Below, in pieces: positions 9,319-17,898 of a stretch of DNA of 64,000 bases. The DNA is from Ralstonia pickettii DTP0602 (GTDB taxonomy: Bacteria; Pseudomonadota; Gammaproteobacteria; Burkholderiales; Burkholderiaceae): assembly GCA_000471925.1 (NCBI GenBank), contig CP006667.1, positions 310,001 to 374,000 on the forward strand, in the 5' to 3' direction. Each line of letters opens with the position of its first letter. Position 1 is the first letter of the stretch. The position numbers were made by a program, and so were the translations under genes. The notes below the pieces were generated by a model that was not told the origin of the DNA, made no database searches, and worked only from the letters and a program-made list of their open reading frames with translations.

Positions 9319-10926
9319 ATGAGTACTGCTACCCCGGACGCGCTCGCCCATCCGCACGATCATGCGCATGACGACCACGCGCACGATCACCCGCATGGCT
9401 GGCGCCGCTGGCTGTTCGCCACCAACCACAAGGACATCGGCACGCTGTACCTGCTGTTCTCGTTCATCATGCTGCTGTCCGGTGGCGTGCTGGCGCTGCT
9501 GATCCGCCTGGAGCTGTTCGAGCCCGGCCTGCAGTTCTTCCGCCCCGAGCTGTTCAACCAGTTCACCACCATGCACGGCCTGGTGATGGTGTTCGGCGCG
9601 ATCATGCCGGCCTTCGTGGGCTTTGCGAACTGGATGATCCCGCTGCAGGTCGGCGCGTCCGACATGGCGTTCGCGCGCATGAACAACTTCAGCTTCTGGC
9701 TGCTGCCGCCCGCCGCGCTGCTGCTGGCCGGCTCGTTCTTCGCCCCGGGCGGCGCCACCGCCGCCGGCTGGACCCTGTACGCGCCGCTGTCGGTGCAGAT
9801 GGGCCCGGGCATGGACATGGCCATCTTCGCCATGCACATCATGGGCGCGTCGTCGATCATGGGCTCGATCAACATCATCGTGACCATCCTCAACATGCGT
9901 GCCCCCGGCATGACGCTGATGAGGATGCCGATGTTCTGCTGGACCTGGCTGATCACCGCCTACCTGCTGATCGCCGTGATGCCCGTGCTGGCCGGCGCCA
10001 TCACCATGGTGCTGACCGACCGCCACTTCGGCACGAGCTTCTTCTCGGCCGCCGGCGGCGGCGACCCGGTGATGTACCAGCATATCTTCTGGTTCTTCGG
10101 CCACCCCGAGGTTTACATCATGATCCTGCCGGCGTTCGGGATCGTCTCGCACGTGGTGCCGGCGTTCTCGCGCAAGCGCCTGTTCGGCTACAGCTCGATG
10201 GTGTACGCCACCGCCTCGATCGCCATCCTGTCGTTTATCGTGTGGGCCCACCACATGTTCACGACCGGCATGCCGGTGACCGGCCAGCTGTTCTTCATGT
10301 ACGCGACCATGCTGATCGCGGTGCCGACGGCCGTGAAGATCTTCAACTGGATCGCCACCATGTGGCGTGGCTCGATGACGTTCGAGACCCCGATGCTGTT
10401 CGCGATCGGCTTTATCTTCGTGTTCACCATCGGCGGCTTCACCGGCCTGATGCCGGCGGTGGCTCCGATCGACATCCAGCTGCAGGACACCTACTTCATC
10501 GTGGCGCACTTCCACTATGTGCTGGTGGCCGGCTCGCTGTTCGCGCTGTTCGCGGGCTTCTACTACTGGGGTCCGAAGTGGAGCGGGTTCATGTACAACG
10601 AGACCCGCGGCCAGATCCACTTCTGGGGTTCGCTGATCTTCTTCAACGTGACCTTCTTCCCGATGCACTTCCTGGGCCTGGCCGGCATGCCGCGCCGCTA
10701 TGCCGACTACCCGACCCAGTTCGCGGATTTCAACGCGATCGCGTCGCTCGGTGCGCTGGGCTTCGGCCTGATGCAGGTGTATTTCTTCTTCTTCGTGGTG
10801 CTGCCGTCGTACCGTGGCGGCGAGAAGGCCGCGGACAAGCCGTGGGAAGGTGCCGAGGGGCTGGAGTGGACCGTGCCGTCGCCGGCGCCGTTCCACACCT
10901 TTGAAGTGCCCCCGCAGGTCCGCTGA
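9319..10926 (+). CDS. ctaD: cytochrome c oxidase subunit I
   Basis: 535-residue catalytic subunit with about 12 membrane helices, holding haem a and the haem a3-CuB site. Key motifs are TTMHGLVMVFG (haem a ligand), GHPEVY with the CuB ligand H262, the CuB pair H311-H312 in WAHHMFTTG, and AHFHYVL for the a3/a ligands. It starts with a histidine- and aspartate-rich tail (residues 10-26, about eight His) before the first helix. Such tails recur in beta-proteobacterial CtaD and might bind metal, which is inference. It lies 38 bp after ctaC. Confidence 0.98.
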   Translation: MSTATPDALAHPHDHAHDDHAHDHPHGWRRWLFATNHKDIGTLYLLFSFIMLLSGGVLALLIRLELFEPGLQFFRPELFNQFTTMHGLVMVFGAIMPAFVGFANWMIPLQVGASDMAFARMNNFSFWLLPPAALLLAGSFFAPGGATAAGWTLYAPLSVQMGPGMDMAIFAMHIMGASSIMGSINIIVTILNMRAPGMTLMRMPMFCWTWLITAYLLIAVMPVLAGAITMVLTDRHFGTSFFSAAGGGDPVMYQHIFWFFGHPEVYIMILPAFGIVSHVVPAFSRKRLFGYSSMVYATASIAILSFIVWAHHMFTTGMPVTGQLFFMYATMLIAVPTAVKIFNWIATMWRGSMTFETPMLFAIGFIFVFTIGGFTGLMPAVAPIDIQLQDTYFIVAHFHYVLVAGSLFALFAGFYYWGPKWSGFMYNETRGQIHFWGSLIFFNVTFFPMHFLGLAGMPRRYADYPTQFADFNAIASLGALGFGLMQVYFFFFVVLPSYRGGEKAADKPWEGAEGLEWTVPSPAPFHTFEVPPQVR

Positions 10927-10987
10927 AGCAGCGTAATCAGGCAGCGGGAGGCGGCAGCGTCCGCCTCCCGCGCCAGCAGGTAAGCAA

Positions 10988-11122
10988 ATGATGCAGGCTC
11001 CAGACAAAAACCCATCACACCCGGACCAGAAAGCCGCCAACCGGCGCCTTGGCCTGATCCTGCTGTCGATCGTGGTGGTTTTCTTTTTGGGGTTCTTCGC
11101 CAAGATGGTGTTCCTTGGCTGA
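10988..11122 (+). CDS. small cytochrome-oxidase-locus membrane protein
   Basis: A 44-residue open frame between ctaD and ctaG: a hydrophilic N-terminus (MMQAPDKNPSHPDQKAANRR) then one hydrophobic helix (GLILLSIVVVFFLGFF) and a short tail. In Burkholderiales this position is commonly annotated as cytochrome oxidase small assembly protein; I rely on position, size and topology. Two adjacent ATGs (10988, 10991) are possible starts. Coding is supported by the helix pattern and by spacing of 61 bp from ctaD and 28 bp to ctaG. Confidence 0.8.
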   Translation: MMQAPDKNPSHPDQKAANRRLGLILLSIVVVFFLGFFAKMVFLG

Positions 11123-11150
11123 AGTGGCCGGGTAGCTGCAGGATAGCGAG

Positions 11151-11759
11151 ATGAGCATCGACCAGCAGGGCAGGGAAGCAGACAAGCGGTTCAACCGCGG
11201 CATGATGCTGCGGCTGGTCGTGATCGTGGCCGTGATGTTCGGCTTCGGCTATGCGCTGGTGCCGCTGTACAAGAAGATCTGCGAGATCACCGGCATCAAC
11301 GTGATCACCACGCGCGAGCTGCACGGCGCGGTGAAGAACACGCAGGTCGACAAGAGCCGCACCATCACGGTGGAGTTCGACTCCAATGCGCGCGGGCCTT
11401 TCGCCTTCCGGCCGGTGAAGAACAGCATGGAAGTGCATCCCGGCGAGATGGCGACGATCGTCTATGAAGTTGCCAACGGGCAGCCGCGCGATATCTCGGC
11501 GCAGGCGATCCCGAGCTACGCGCCCAAGCAGGCGACCCAGTATTTCATGAAGCTGGAGTGCTTCTGCTTCAAGCAGCAGACGCTCAAGGCAAAAGAGGCG
11601 CGCGAGATGCCGGTGGTGTTCGTGATCGATCCCGCGCTGCCCAAGGATGTGAAGAACATTACGCTGTCGTACACCTTCTTCGAGGTGGGCACGCCGGTGG
11701 TGCAGGCGCCCGAGGGCCTGCTGGCGCCGCAGCCGGCGCCGGCAGGCAAGGGCATCTGA
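11151..11759 (+). CDS. ctaG: cytochrome c oxidase copper chaperone, Cox11 family
   Basis: 202-residue membrane-anchored protein that delivers copper to the CuB site of subunit I. One N-terminal transmembrane helix (about residues 20-40) is followed by a periplasmic immunoglobulin-like domain with the copper-binding CFCF motif (C137 and C139) and the family end region M-VVFVIDPALPKDV and TLSYTFF. It is positioned between subunit I and III genes, as in other proteobacteria. Confidence 0.96.
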   Translation: MSIDQQGREADKRFNRGMMLRLVVIVAVMFGFGYALVPLYKKICEITGINVITTRELHGAVKNTQVDKSRTITVEFDSNARGPFAFRPVKNSMEVHPGEMATIVYEVANGQPRDISAQAIPSYAPKQATQYFMKLECFCFKQQTLKAKEAREMPVVFVIDPALPKDVKNITLSYTFFEVGTPVVQAPEGLLAPQPAPAGKGI

Positions 11760-11800
11760 AGCCGGCCGGCGCGGCATGCCGGCGTTGCGGAGGACGGGCG

Positions 11801-12025
11801 ATGGATGAGATGAAGGACGCGGTCAAGCGCAAGATGTCGTTCGCGCAGACCATGCGCGCGGTGCTGTGGTCGTTCATCGGCCTGCGCAAGGGCGCGGAGC
11901 ACGAGCGCGACATGGCCAGGCTGAACCCGGTGCACGTAGTCATCGCCGGGGTGATTGCGGCGGCCATCTTCATCGCGGTGCTGGTCGTCATCGTGCGCAT
12001 GGTGGTGAGCCAGGCGGCGGGGTAG
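11801..12025 (+). CDS. DUF2970 small membrane protein
   Basis: 74-residue protein with a conserved N-terminal segment (FAQTMRAVLWSFIGLRKG) and one C-terminal transmembrane helix (about residues 47-68), matching DUF2970. The ATG at 11801 follows a GGAGG-type ribosome binding site. It lies in the gap between ctaG and ctaE, so an oxidase-assembly or stability role is plausible but unproven. Confidence 0.85.
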   Translation: MDEMKDAVKRKMSFAQTMRAVLWSFIGLRKGAEHERDMARLNPVHVVIAGVIAAAIFIAVLVVIVRMVVSQAAG

Positions 12026-12180
12026 CAGGGCAGGAAGGGTAGACAACAAAAGCAGTCGCAGGCAGTCGCAGAACAAAACAGCCGCAGCGGCGCGGCCGGC
12101 CCAGAGGAGGCGGGCGGCCCGGAGCGCCGAAGCGCGGATAACGAATACCGAATCAAAGACTCTGAGCTGGAGATAAAAGA

Positions 12181-13041
12181 ATGAGTGCGAATCGCGCAAA
12201 CGCTCCGTACTACTTCATACCGGGCCCGTCGCGCCACCCGATCACGGCGAGCTTCGGCCTGCTGCTGACGGGCGCGGGCGCCTCCGGTTGGGTAAACGGG
12301 CAGCCCTGGGCGCCGTACGTGTGCGGCTTCGGCCTGCTGTGGTTTCTGTTCGTGCTCAAGAGCTGGTTCGGCGACGCCATCAGCGAGTCCGAAGGCGGCC
12401 TGTACGGCAAGAACATCGACTTGTCGTTCCGCTGGTCGATGGGCTGGTTCATCTTCTCCGAAGTGATGTTCTTTGCCGCCTTCTTCGGCGCGCTGTTCTA
12501 CGCCCGCGCCATTGCCATGCCGTGGCTGGGCGACCTGAACAACAAGATCCTGTGGCCCGACTTTGCCGCGGTGTGGCCCAACCTCGGGCCGGCCGGCGTG
12601 GTGGAGTCGTTCCAGACCATGGGTCCGTGGCCGATCCCGACCATCAACACCGCGCTGCTGCTGATGTCCGGCGTGACGCTGACCTGGGCGCACCACGCGC
12701 TGCTGGCCGGCAAGCGCAGCCAGCTGATCCAGGGCATGGTGCTGACCATCCTGCTGGGCGCGATCTTCATGTGCCTGCAGGTGTACGAGTACATGCACGC
12801 CTACGGCGATCTGAACCTGAAGCTGACCTCGGGCATCTACGGTTCGACCTTTTTCCTGCTGACCGGCTTCCACGGCTTCCACGTGACCATGGGCGCGATC
12901 ATGCTGGCGGTGGTGCTGGGCCGCGTGCTCAAGGGCCATTTCACGCCGGAGAACCACTTCGCGTTCGAAGGCGCAGCCTGGTACTGGCACTTCGTTGACG
13001 TGGTGTGGCTGTTGCTCTACGTCGTGGTGTACTGGCTGTAA
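12181..13041 (+). CDS. ctaE: cytochrome c oxidase subunit III
   Basis: 286-residue subunit III with seven membrane helices; it stabilises the catalytic core and proton uptake. Family features include YYFIPGPSRHPI at the N-terminus, the RWSMGWFIFSEVMFF segment with its conserved glutamate, TGFHGFHVTMGAIML, and WYWHFVDVVWLLLYVVVYW at the C-terminus. It is the last gene before a strong bidirectional terminator, which marks the end of the ctaCDGE transcript. Confidence 0.97.
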   Translation: MSANRANAPYYFIPGPSRHPITASFGLLLTGAGASGWVNGQPWAPYVCGFGLLWFLFVLKSWFGDAISESEGGLYGKNIDLSFRWSMGWFIFSEVMFFAAFFGALFYARAIAMPWLGDLNNKILWPDFAAVWPNLGPAGVVESFQTMGPWPIPTINTALLLMSGVTLTWAHHALLAGKRSQLIQGMVLTILLGAIFMCLQVYEYMHAYGDLNLKLTSGIYGSTFFLLTGFHGFHVTMGAIMLAVVLGRVLKGHFTPENHFAFEGAAWYWHFVDVVWLLLYVVVYWL

Positions 13042-13103
13042 GTTACGCTGCTGTACCCGCCGGCAGGGCCCCGACCGGGGCCGCCGGCGCCGACGTAAAA
13101 GAG

Positions 13104-13142
13104 AAACGCCGCAGGGGGTCGACCAGCCTGCGGCGTTTGTCT
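13104..13142. terminator. bidirectional intrinsic terminator between ctaE and a convergent gene
   Basis: A perfect 12-bp inverted repeat, AAACGCCGCAGG (13104-13115) and CCTGCGGCGTTT (13127-13138), with an 11-nt loop. Each arm ends in an A/T run, so the hairpin can work for ctaE on the plus strand and for the small membrane gene on the minus strand. Confidence 0.9.
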
Positions 13143-13159
13143 TTTGCGTCCCGGGTGTT

Positions 13160-13369
13160 TCAGGGCGTCATGCGGATGCCCGTGCTGTGGATCCAGCCCA
13201 TCCAGTTCGAGAACAGGATGAACAGGAACAGCGCCACCGAAAAGCCCACGCGCAGCATCAGCGAGCGCATCATGTTGGGCGTCTTGCCGCGGTCGCGCAT
13301 CATGAAGAACAGGGCGGAAGCCAGGCTGGCAATGATCAGGACAAAGGCGACGATGATGACAAAGCGCAT
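13160..13369 (-). CDS. twin transmembrane protein (DUF2909-like)
   Basis: 69-residue protein, almost wholly two hydrophobic helices (about residues 2-22 and 39-60) joined by a basic loop containing RDRGKTPNMMRSLMLRVG. This is the pattern of the small twin-transmembrane DUF2909 family found beside oxidase genes in beta- and gamma-proteobacteria. It is transcribed opposite to the oxidase genes and is convergent with ctaE. The start is taken at the ATG at 13369, directly before the first helix. Function unknown. Confidence 0.8.
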   Translation of the reverse strand: MRFVIIVAFVLIIASLASALFFMMRDRGKTPNMMRSLMLRVGFSVALFLFILFSNWMGWIHSTGIRMTP

Positions 13370-13489
13370 GGCGGGGCAGGTTGGCTGCGGATCGGGCCGC
13401 GGTCTCGTTGGGGTAGCCGCGATGGGCATCGGAAGCGCCCATTATCGCACCGGCCTCGCGCGCGCGGCGCTGACGGGCATGACCGCGCG

Positions 13490-14266
13490 ATGACGGCACG
13501 CCGTATCTTCAGCCCGCTGCCACTGGCCGCCGCGCTGGTGGTGGTCGCCATCACCTGCGCGCTCGGCAACTGGCAGCTCAATCGCGCGCATGAGAAAGAA
13601 GGCCGCGCCGCGCGGCTGCAGGCGCTGGCGGCACAGCCGCCGGTGGTGCTGGGCCCGGCGCCGCTGTCACAAGTTGTGACGGACCGCACCGTGCGCGTGA
13701 CGGGGCGTTTCGACACAGCGCGCACCGTATTGCTGGATAATCGCCCCCACGGCAATGGCAGCGACAGCCGCGCCGGCTTCCTGGTGCTGACGCCGCTGCG
13801 CATCAACGCCCCTGCAAGTGATCGGGGCGCCATGCAAGCGGTGCTGGTGCTACGCGGCTGGCTGCCGCGCGACGCGCAGGACCGCACCCGGATCGCGCCG
13901 TTCCCGACGCCCGAGGGGGAGGTGACCATCGAGGGCACGGCATTGGCGGCCGTGCCGCGGGTCTATAGCCTGGGCCAGCCGGCCAGCGCCGAGGCCGGCA
14001 GCAAGATCCGCCAGAACGTGGAAATTGCGGCGTATGCCGCCGAAACCGGACTGGCTCTGCATCCGCTGGTGGTCGAGCAGCGCAGCGATACCGGCGACGG
14101 TCTGGCGCGCGACTGGGCCCCGGCCGACCTGGGCGCAGACCGGCACTACGGCTACGCCTTCCAGTGGTTCGGGCTGGCCGTGCTGACGGTGGTGCTGGTG
14201 GTCGTATTCGGCTGGCGCCGCGCGCGCCGGCCGGCGGCGGGCTCGACCACACCCCGAACCGAATGA
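13490..14266 (+). CDS. SURF1-family oxidase assembly protein
   Basis: 258-residue Surf1/Shy1 homologue, involved in inserting haem a into subunit I. Topology is typical: an N-terminal helix (about 11-27) leading into GNWQLNRAHEKE, a periplasmic domain with VTGRFD, LLDNRPHG and VLRGWLPRD, and a C-terminal helix (about 222-243) after HYGYAFQWFGLA. The ATG at 13490 was chosen because it directly precedes the first helix. It begins the haem/copper assembly half of the locus. Confidence 0.94.
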   Translation: MTARRIFSPLPLAAALVVVAITCALGNWQLNRAHEKEGRAARLQALAAQPPVVLGPAPLSQVVTDRTVRVTGRFDTARTVLLDNRPHGNGSDSRAGFLVLTPLRINAPASDRGAMQAVLVLRGWLPRDAQDRTRIAPFPTPEGEVTIEGTALAAVPRVYSLGQPASAEAGSKIRQNVEIAAYAAETGLALHPLVVEQRSDTGDGLARDWAPADLGADRHYGYAFQWFGLAVLTVVLVVVFGWRRARRPAAGSTTPRTE

Positions 14267-14326
14267 ACTGACCGCACGCGCCTTCTCCGGGGCGTGCGCT
14301 TGCCGAAACAAAGGACAGACGTACCC

Positions 14327-14983
14327 ATGGCACAGCAAGACTCCGCTCCGGCTCCGGCCGTCACGGCTACGCCGCCGGATCCCCGCATCGACGCGCGCAC
14401 GCGCCGCGGCCGCTTCCAGATGCTGATGCTGCTGCTGGTGTGCGCCTCGCCGGTGATTGCCTCGTATTTCACCTACTACGTCATCAAGCCGCGCGGTGGC
14501 GCCACCAACTACGGCGCGCTGGTCGACCCGCAGCGGCCAATGCCGCCGGTGCGCGTCACCGACGAGCGCGGTCAGGCCGTGCCGCTGGAGCAGTTCCGCG
14601 GCAAATGGCTGCTGGTGACTTCCGATCCGTCGGCCTGCGACGAGGCCTGCGCCAAAAAGCTCTTTACCATCCGCCAGATACGCGCCGGCCAGGGGCAGGA
14701 CCGCGAGCGCATCGTGCCGGTGTGGCTGATCACCGACGAGGGCAAGGTCGACGAACGCCTCAGCGCCGCCTATAACGAGCCCTATGCCGGCGTGCGCTTC
14801 CTGCGCATCGACCGCCAGGCCGCGCAGCAGTGGCTGCCGGCCGAGACCGGAAAGCGCGCCGAGGACACGATCTTCCTGGTCGACCCGCTCGGCAACCTGA
14901 TGATGCGCTTCCCGCAGGACCCGGACCCCAAGAAGATGAGCGGCGACCTGAAGAAGCTGCTCAAGGTCTCGCGCATCGGTTGA
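14327..14983 (+). CDS. SCO1/thioredoxin-like membrane protein, degenerate SCO
   Basis: 218-residue protein with an N-terminal transmembrane helix (about residues 28-48) and a periplasmic thioredoxin-like domain. A CDEAC (CxxxC) motif sits where SCO proteins bind copper, after KWLLVTSDPSA. The conserved distal SCO histidine is not visible in the C-terminal half (DTIFLVDPLGNLMMRF region). It therefore looks like a divergent SCO relative, possibly a thiol reductase or a copper handler. It sits between surf1 and ctaA, and a canonical SCO is encoded at 17179. Confidence 0.8.
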   Translation: MAQQDSAPAPAVTATPPDPRIDARTRRGRFQMLMLLLVCASPVIASYFTYYVIKPRGGATNYGALVDPQRPMPPVRVTDERGQAVPLEQFRGKWLLVTSDPSACDEACAKKLFTIRQIRAGQGQDRERIVPVWLITDEGKVDERLSAAYNEPYAGVRFLRIDRQAAQQWLPAETGKRAEDTIFLVDPLGNLMMRFPQDPDPKKMSGDLKKLLKVSRIG

Positions 14984-14993
14984 GGGAGACGGC

Positions 14994-16097
14994 ATGCTGC
15001 TGCAACTGGCCATTATCGGCATCCTGATCGCGCTGCTGCCCCTGTGCTACGTGCTGGTCAAGGGCGATCGCAACAAATACCGCAAGCTGGTCTGGATCAC
15101 CGCATTCCTGACGCTGGACCTGATCATGTTCGGCAGCTTCACGCGGCTGACCGACTCCGGCCTGGGCTGCCCGGACTGGCCCGGCTGCTACGGCCACTCC
15201 AACCCGCACTCGGCGATGGAGCCGATCCGCGCGGCCGAGACCGCGCTGCCCAGCGGGCCGGTGACGCTGGTGAAGGCGTGGATCGAGATGATCCACCGCT
15301 ATTTCGCCATGGCGGTCGGCGTGCTGATCATCGCGCTGATGGTGTTGGCGTGGGTCAAGCGGCGCGAGCTGAAGCAGTCGCCGTGGTTCGCCACCGGCGT
15401 GCTGCTGCTGGTGTGTGTGCAGGGCGCGTTCGGCGCCTTTACCGTGACCATGAAGCTGCAGCCGATCATCGTGGTCACGCACCTGATGCTGGGCATGAGC
15501 CTGCTGGCGGCGTTGATCTGGCTGGGCTCGCGCAACGATCCGCCGCACCCGGTCGCGCCGCAGGCCGCGCGGCTGCGATGGCCGGTGCGCATCGGCCTGC
15601 TGCTGCTGGTGATCCAGATCTTCCTGGGCGGCTGGGTCAGCACCAACTACGCGGTGCTGGCCTGCACCGACTTCCCACTGTGCAACGGCCAGCTGGTGCC
15701 GGAGATGGACTTCGCGCACGGCTTCACGCTGTGGCGCCAGCTGGGCATGACCGCCGACGGCGACTACATCCCGCACGCGGCGCTGGTGGCGATCCACTGG
15801 GTGCACCGCGGCTTCGCTTTTATCGTGCTCGGCTACCTGGCGTGGTTCGGGCTGCGCGCGCGCCGGCTCGAAGGGCTGGACCGCGCCGCCGGCTGGCTGC
15901 TCGGCACGCTGGTGCTGCAACTGGCGACCGGGATGTCCAATATCGTGTTCGACTGGCCCCTGGTGGCCGCGGTCGCGCACAACGGCGGGGCGGCGGTGCT
16001 CCTGCTGCTGCTCGTCCGCCTCCACTACAATATAGGGCTCGCGACCCGGGCCGCCCGCGCTCCTGCCCCCGTGCCGAACGCCGCCCGCGCCACATGA
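14994..16097 (+). CDS. ctaA: haem A synthase, COX15/CtaA family
   Basis: 367-residue polytopic membrane enzyme that oxidises the C8 methyl of haem O to the formyl of haem A. Characteristic motifs are [19 protein letters not shown] near residue 44, EMIHRYFAM with a haem-ligand histidine, [17 protein letters not shown], and [10 protein letters not shown] with a further histidine. The cysteine pairs in the two periplasmic loops are present. Its stop overlaps the ctaB start in an ATGA arrangement, so the two are translationally coupled. Confidence 0.97.
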   Translation: MLLQLAIIGILIALLPLCYVLVKGDRNKYRKLVWITAFLTLDLIMFGSFTRLTDSGLGCPDWPGCYGHSNPHSAMEPIRAAETALPSGPVTLVKAWIEMIHRYFAMAVGVLIIALMVLAWVKRRELKQSPWFATGVLLLVCVQGAFGAFTVTMKLQPIIVVTHLMLGMSLLAALIWLGSRNDPPHPVAPQAARLRWPVRIGLLLLVIQIFLGGWVSTNYAVLACTDFPLCNGQLVPEMDFAHGFTLWRQLGMTADGDYIPHAALVAIHWVHRGFAFIVLGYLAWFGLRARRLEGLDRAAGWLLGTLVLQLATGMSNIVFDWPLVAAVAHNGGAAVLLLLLVRLHYNIGLATRAARAPAPVPNAARAT

Positions 16098-17038
16098 AAG
16101 ACAAGACCCCTTCCGTGGTTACCGCTACACATACCCATTCACTGGGCAAGCTGAGCCGGATACGGCACCTTGCCCGCCAATATGCCGCCCTGACCAAGCC
16201 CCGCGTGACGCAGCTGGCGGTGTTCTGCGCCATCATCGGCATGTTCCTGGCCACGCCTGGCATGGTGCCGTGGCGCGTGCTGATCGGCGGTGCCGCCGGC
16301 ATCTGGCTGCTGGCCGGCGCCGCGTTTGCCATCAATTGCCTGGTCGAGCAGAAGATCGATGCGCTGATGCGCCGCACGGCCTGGCGCCCGTCCGCCACCG
16401 GCGAGATCACAACGCCGCAGACGCTGGTGTTCTCCGCCATCCTCGGCGGCGCGGGCATGTGGCTGCTGCACGAGTTCGCCAACGACCTGACCATGTGGCT
16501 GACCTTCGCTACCTTCCTGGGCTACGCGGTGGTCTACACCATCCTGCTCAAGCCGGCCACGCCGCAGAACATCGTGATCGGCGGGCTGTCCGGGGCGATG
16601 CCGCCGGCGCTGGGCTGGGCCGCGGTGGCAGGCGAGGTGCCGGCCGAGGCCTGGTTCCTGGTGCTGATCATCTTCACCTGGACGCCGCCGCACTTCTGGG
16701 CGCTGGCGCTGTACCGCCGCGCCGACTACGCCAAGTCCGGCCTGCCGATGCTGCCGATCACGCACGGCGAGCGCTACACGCTGCTGCATATCCTGCTGTA
16801 CACGCTGGTCATGATCGCCGCGACGCTGCTGCCGTTCGTCTACGGCATGAGCGGCTACATCTACCTGGCGGCCGCGCTGGCGCTGGGCGCCGGCTTCCTG
16901 GCCTACGCCTGGAAGATGTACCGCAACTACTCGGACGAGCTGGCGCAGCGCACCTTCCGCTTCTCGATCCTCTACCTGTCGTTGCTGTTCGCGGCGTTGC
17001 TGGTCGATCACTACTTCAAGTTCGTTCCGCAGGTCTGA
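16094..17038 (+). CDS. ctaB: protoheme IX farnesyltransferase (haem O synthase)
   Basis: 314-residue UbiA-superfamily prenyltransferase that adds a farnesyl group to haem B, the step before CtaA. The signatures are [27 protein letters not shown] (the N..D..M.RT..RP prenyl-diphosphate site) and [26 protein letters not shown]. About nine membrane helices follow. The start at 16094 overlaps the ctaA stop. The first 30 residues are a hydrophilic extension ahead of the conserved core. Confidence 0.97.
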   Translation: MKDKTPSVVTATHTHSLGKLSRIRHLARQYAALTKPRVTQLAVFCAIIGMFLATPGMVPWRVLIGGAAGIWLLAGAAFAINCLVEQKIDALMRRTAWRPSATGEITTPQTLVFSAILGGAGMWLLHEFANDLTMWLTFATFLGYAVVYTILLKPATPQNIVIGGLSGAMPPALGWAAVAGEVPAEAWFLVLIIFTWTPPHFWALALYRRADYAKSGLPMLPITHGERYTLLHILLYTLVMIAATLLPFVYGMSGYIYLAAALALGAGFLAYAWKMYRNYSDELAQRTFRFSILYLSLLFAALLVDHYFKFVPQV

Positions 17039-17178
17039 CCTGCGCCAACTGGCTGCTCGGCTGCGTCATCTTGTCGCGGCCGGCGCAGCGCGGCGGCGCG
17101 ATCGGCGATACTGCGAGCTGTCGCCGCGCGCCTCCGGCGCCGCTGGTTCCCTCCCACCCCCTGACCGGTTCCCGCCGC

Positions 17179-17799
17179 ATGCCCCGCCCCAGTCCTGCCT
17201 CCGGCCTGTTTTCCGCCTTCCGCCGCTTCTCCCTGCTGGCCGTGCTTGCGCTGGCCGTGGCCGCCTGCGGGCAGCAGAAGGCATCGTTCCGCAATGTCGA
17301 CATCAGCGGTGCCGCCGACTTCGGCAAGGACTTCTCGCTGACCGACCATACCGGCAAGGTGCGCCATATCGCCGACTTCAAAGGCAAGGCGGTGGTGATG
17401 TTCTTCGGCTACACCCATTGCCCGGACGTGTGCCCGACCACCATGGCCGAGCTCAAGGCCGTGATGGAGAAGATGGGCCCCGACGCCGACCGCGTGCAGG
17501 TGCTGTTCGTGACGGTCGACCCGGAGCGCGACACGCAGGCGCTGCTGGCCCAGTACGTGCCTGCCTTCGATCCGCGCTTCCTGGGCCTGCGCCCGGCCGA
17601 CGAAGCCGCGTTGCAGAAGGTGACCAAGGACTTCAAGGTGTTCTACGCCAAGGTGCCGGGCTCGTCGCCGAACAACTACACGGTGGATCATTCCGCCGGC
17701 AGCTATGTATTCGACCCGGATGGCCGCCTGCGCCTGTTTATCCGCCACGGCCAGGGCCCGGAACCGATCGCGCACGACCTGAAACAGCTGCTGTCCTGA
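17179..17799 (+). CDS. SCO-family copper chaperone lipoprotein
   Basis: 206-residue SCO1/SenC/PrrC protein that supplies copper to the CuA centre of subunit II. The N-terminus is a lipoprotein signal ending AVAACGQQ, so it is probably lipid-anchored at the cysteine. The copper site is complete: CPDVC in the YTHCPDVCPTTM segment and the distal histidine in NNYTVDHSAGSYVFD. It is the last gene of the oxidase locus and is followed by a strong terminator. Confidence 0.95.
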   Translation: MPRPSPASGLFSAFRRFSLLAVLALAVAACGQQKASFRNVDISGAADFGKDFSLTDHTGKVRHIADFKGKAVVMFFGYTHCPDVCPTTMAELKAVMEKMGPDADRVQVLFVTVDPERDTQALLAQYVPAFDPRFLGLRPADEAALQKVTKDFKVFYAKVPGSSPNNYTVDHSAGSYVFDPDGRLRLFIRHGQGPEPIAHDLKQLLS

Positions 17800-17845
17800 T
17801 GCCCCGGGGTGCGGCATAACGCCGCAGCCGCGCCCAGCAGGCAAA

Positions 17846-17876
17846 CAAAAAGGCCGGTCCAGTGGACCGGCCTTTT
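17846..17876. terminator. bidirectional terminator between sco and rpoH
   Basis: An almost uninterrupted inverted repeat, AAAAAGGCCGGTCCA and TGGACCGGCCTTTTT, flanked by A and T runs on both sides. It serves the convergent SCO gene and rpoH. Confidence 0.92.
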
Positions 17877-17898
17877 TGCTTCTGGCGGGGCAGCGGGA

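Noticed and set aside
9100..11103. 667-codon open frame antisense to ctaD
   Set aside because: It mirrors the codon pattern of ctaD on the other strand, is composed mostly of H, R, G and A, and has no recognisable domain. GC-rich genes routinely leave such long antisense frames.
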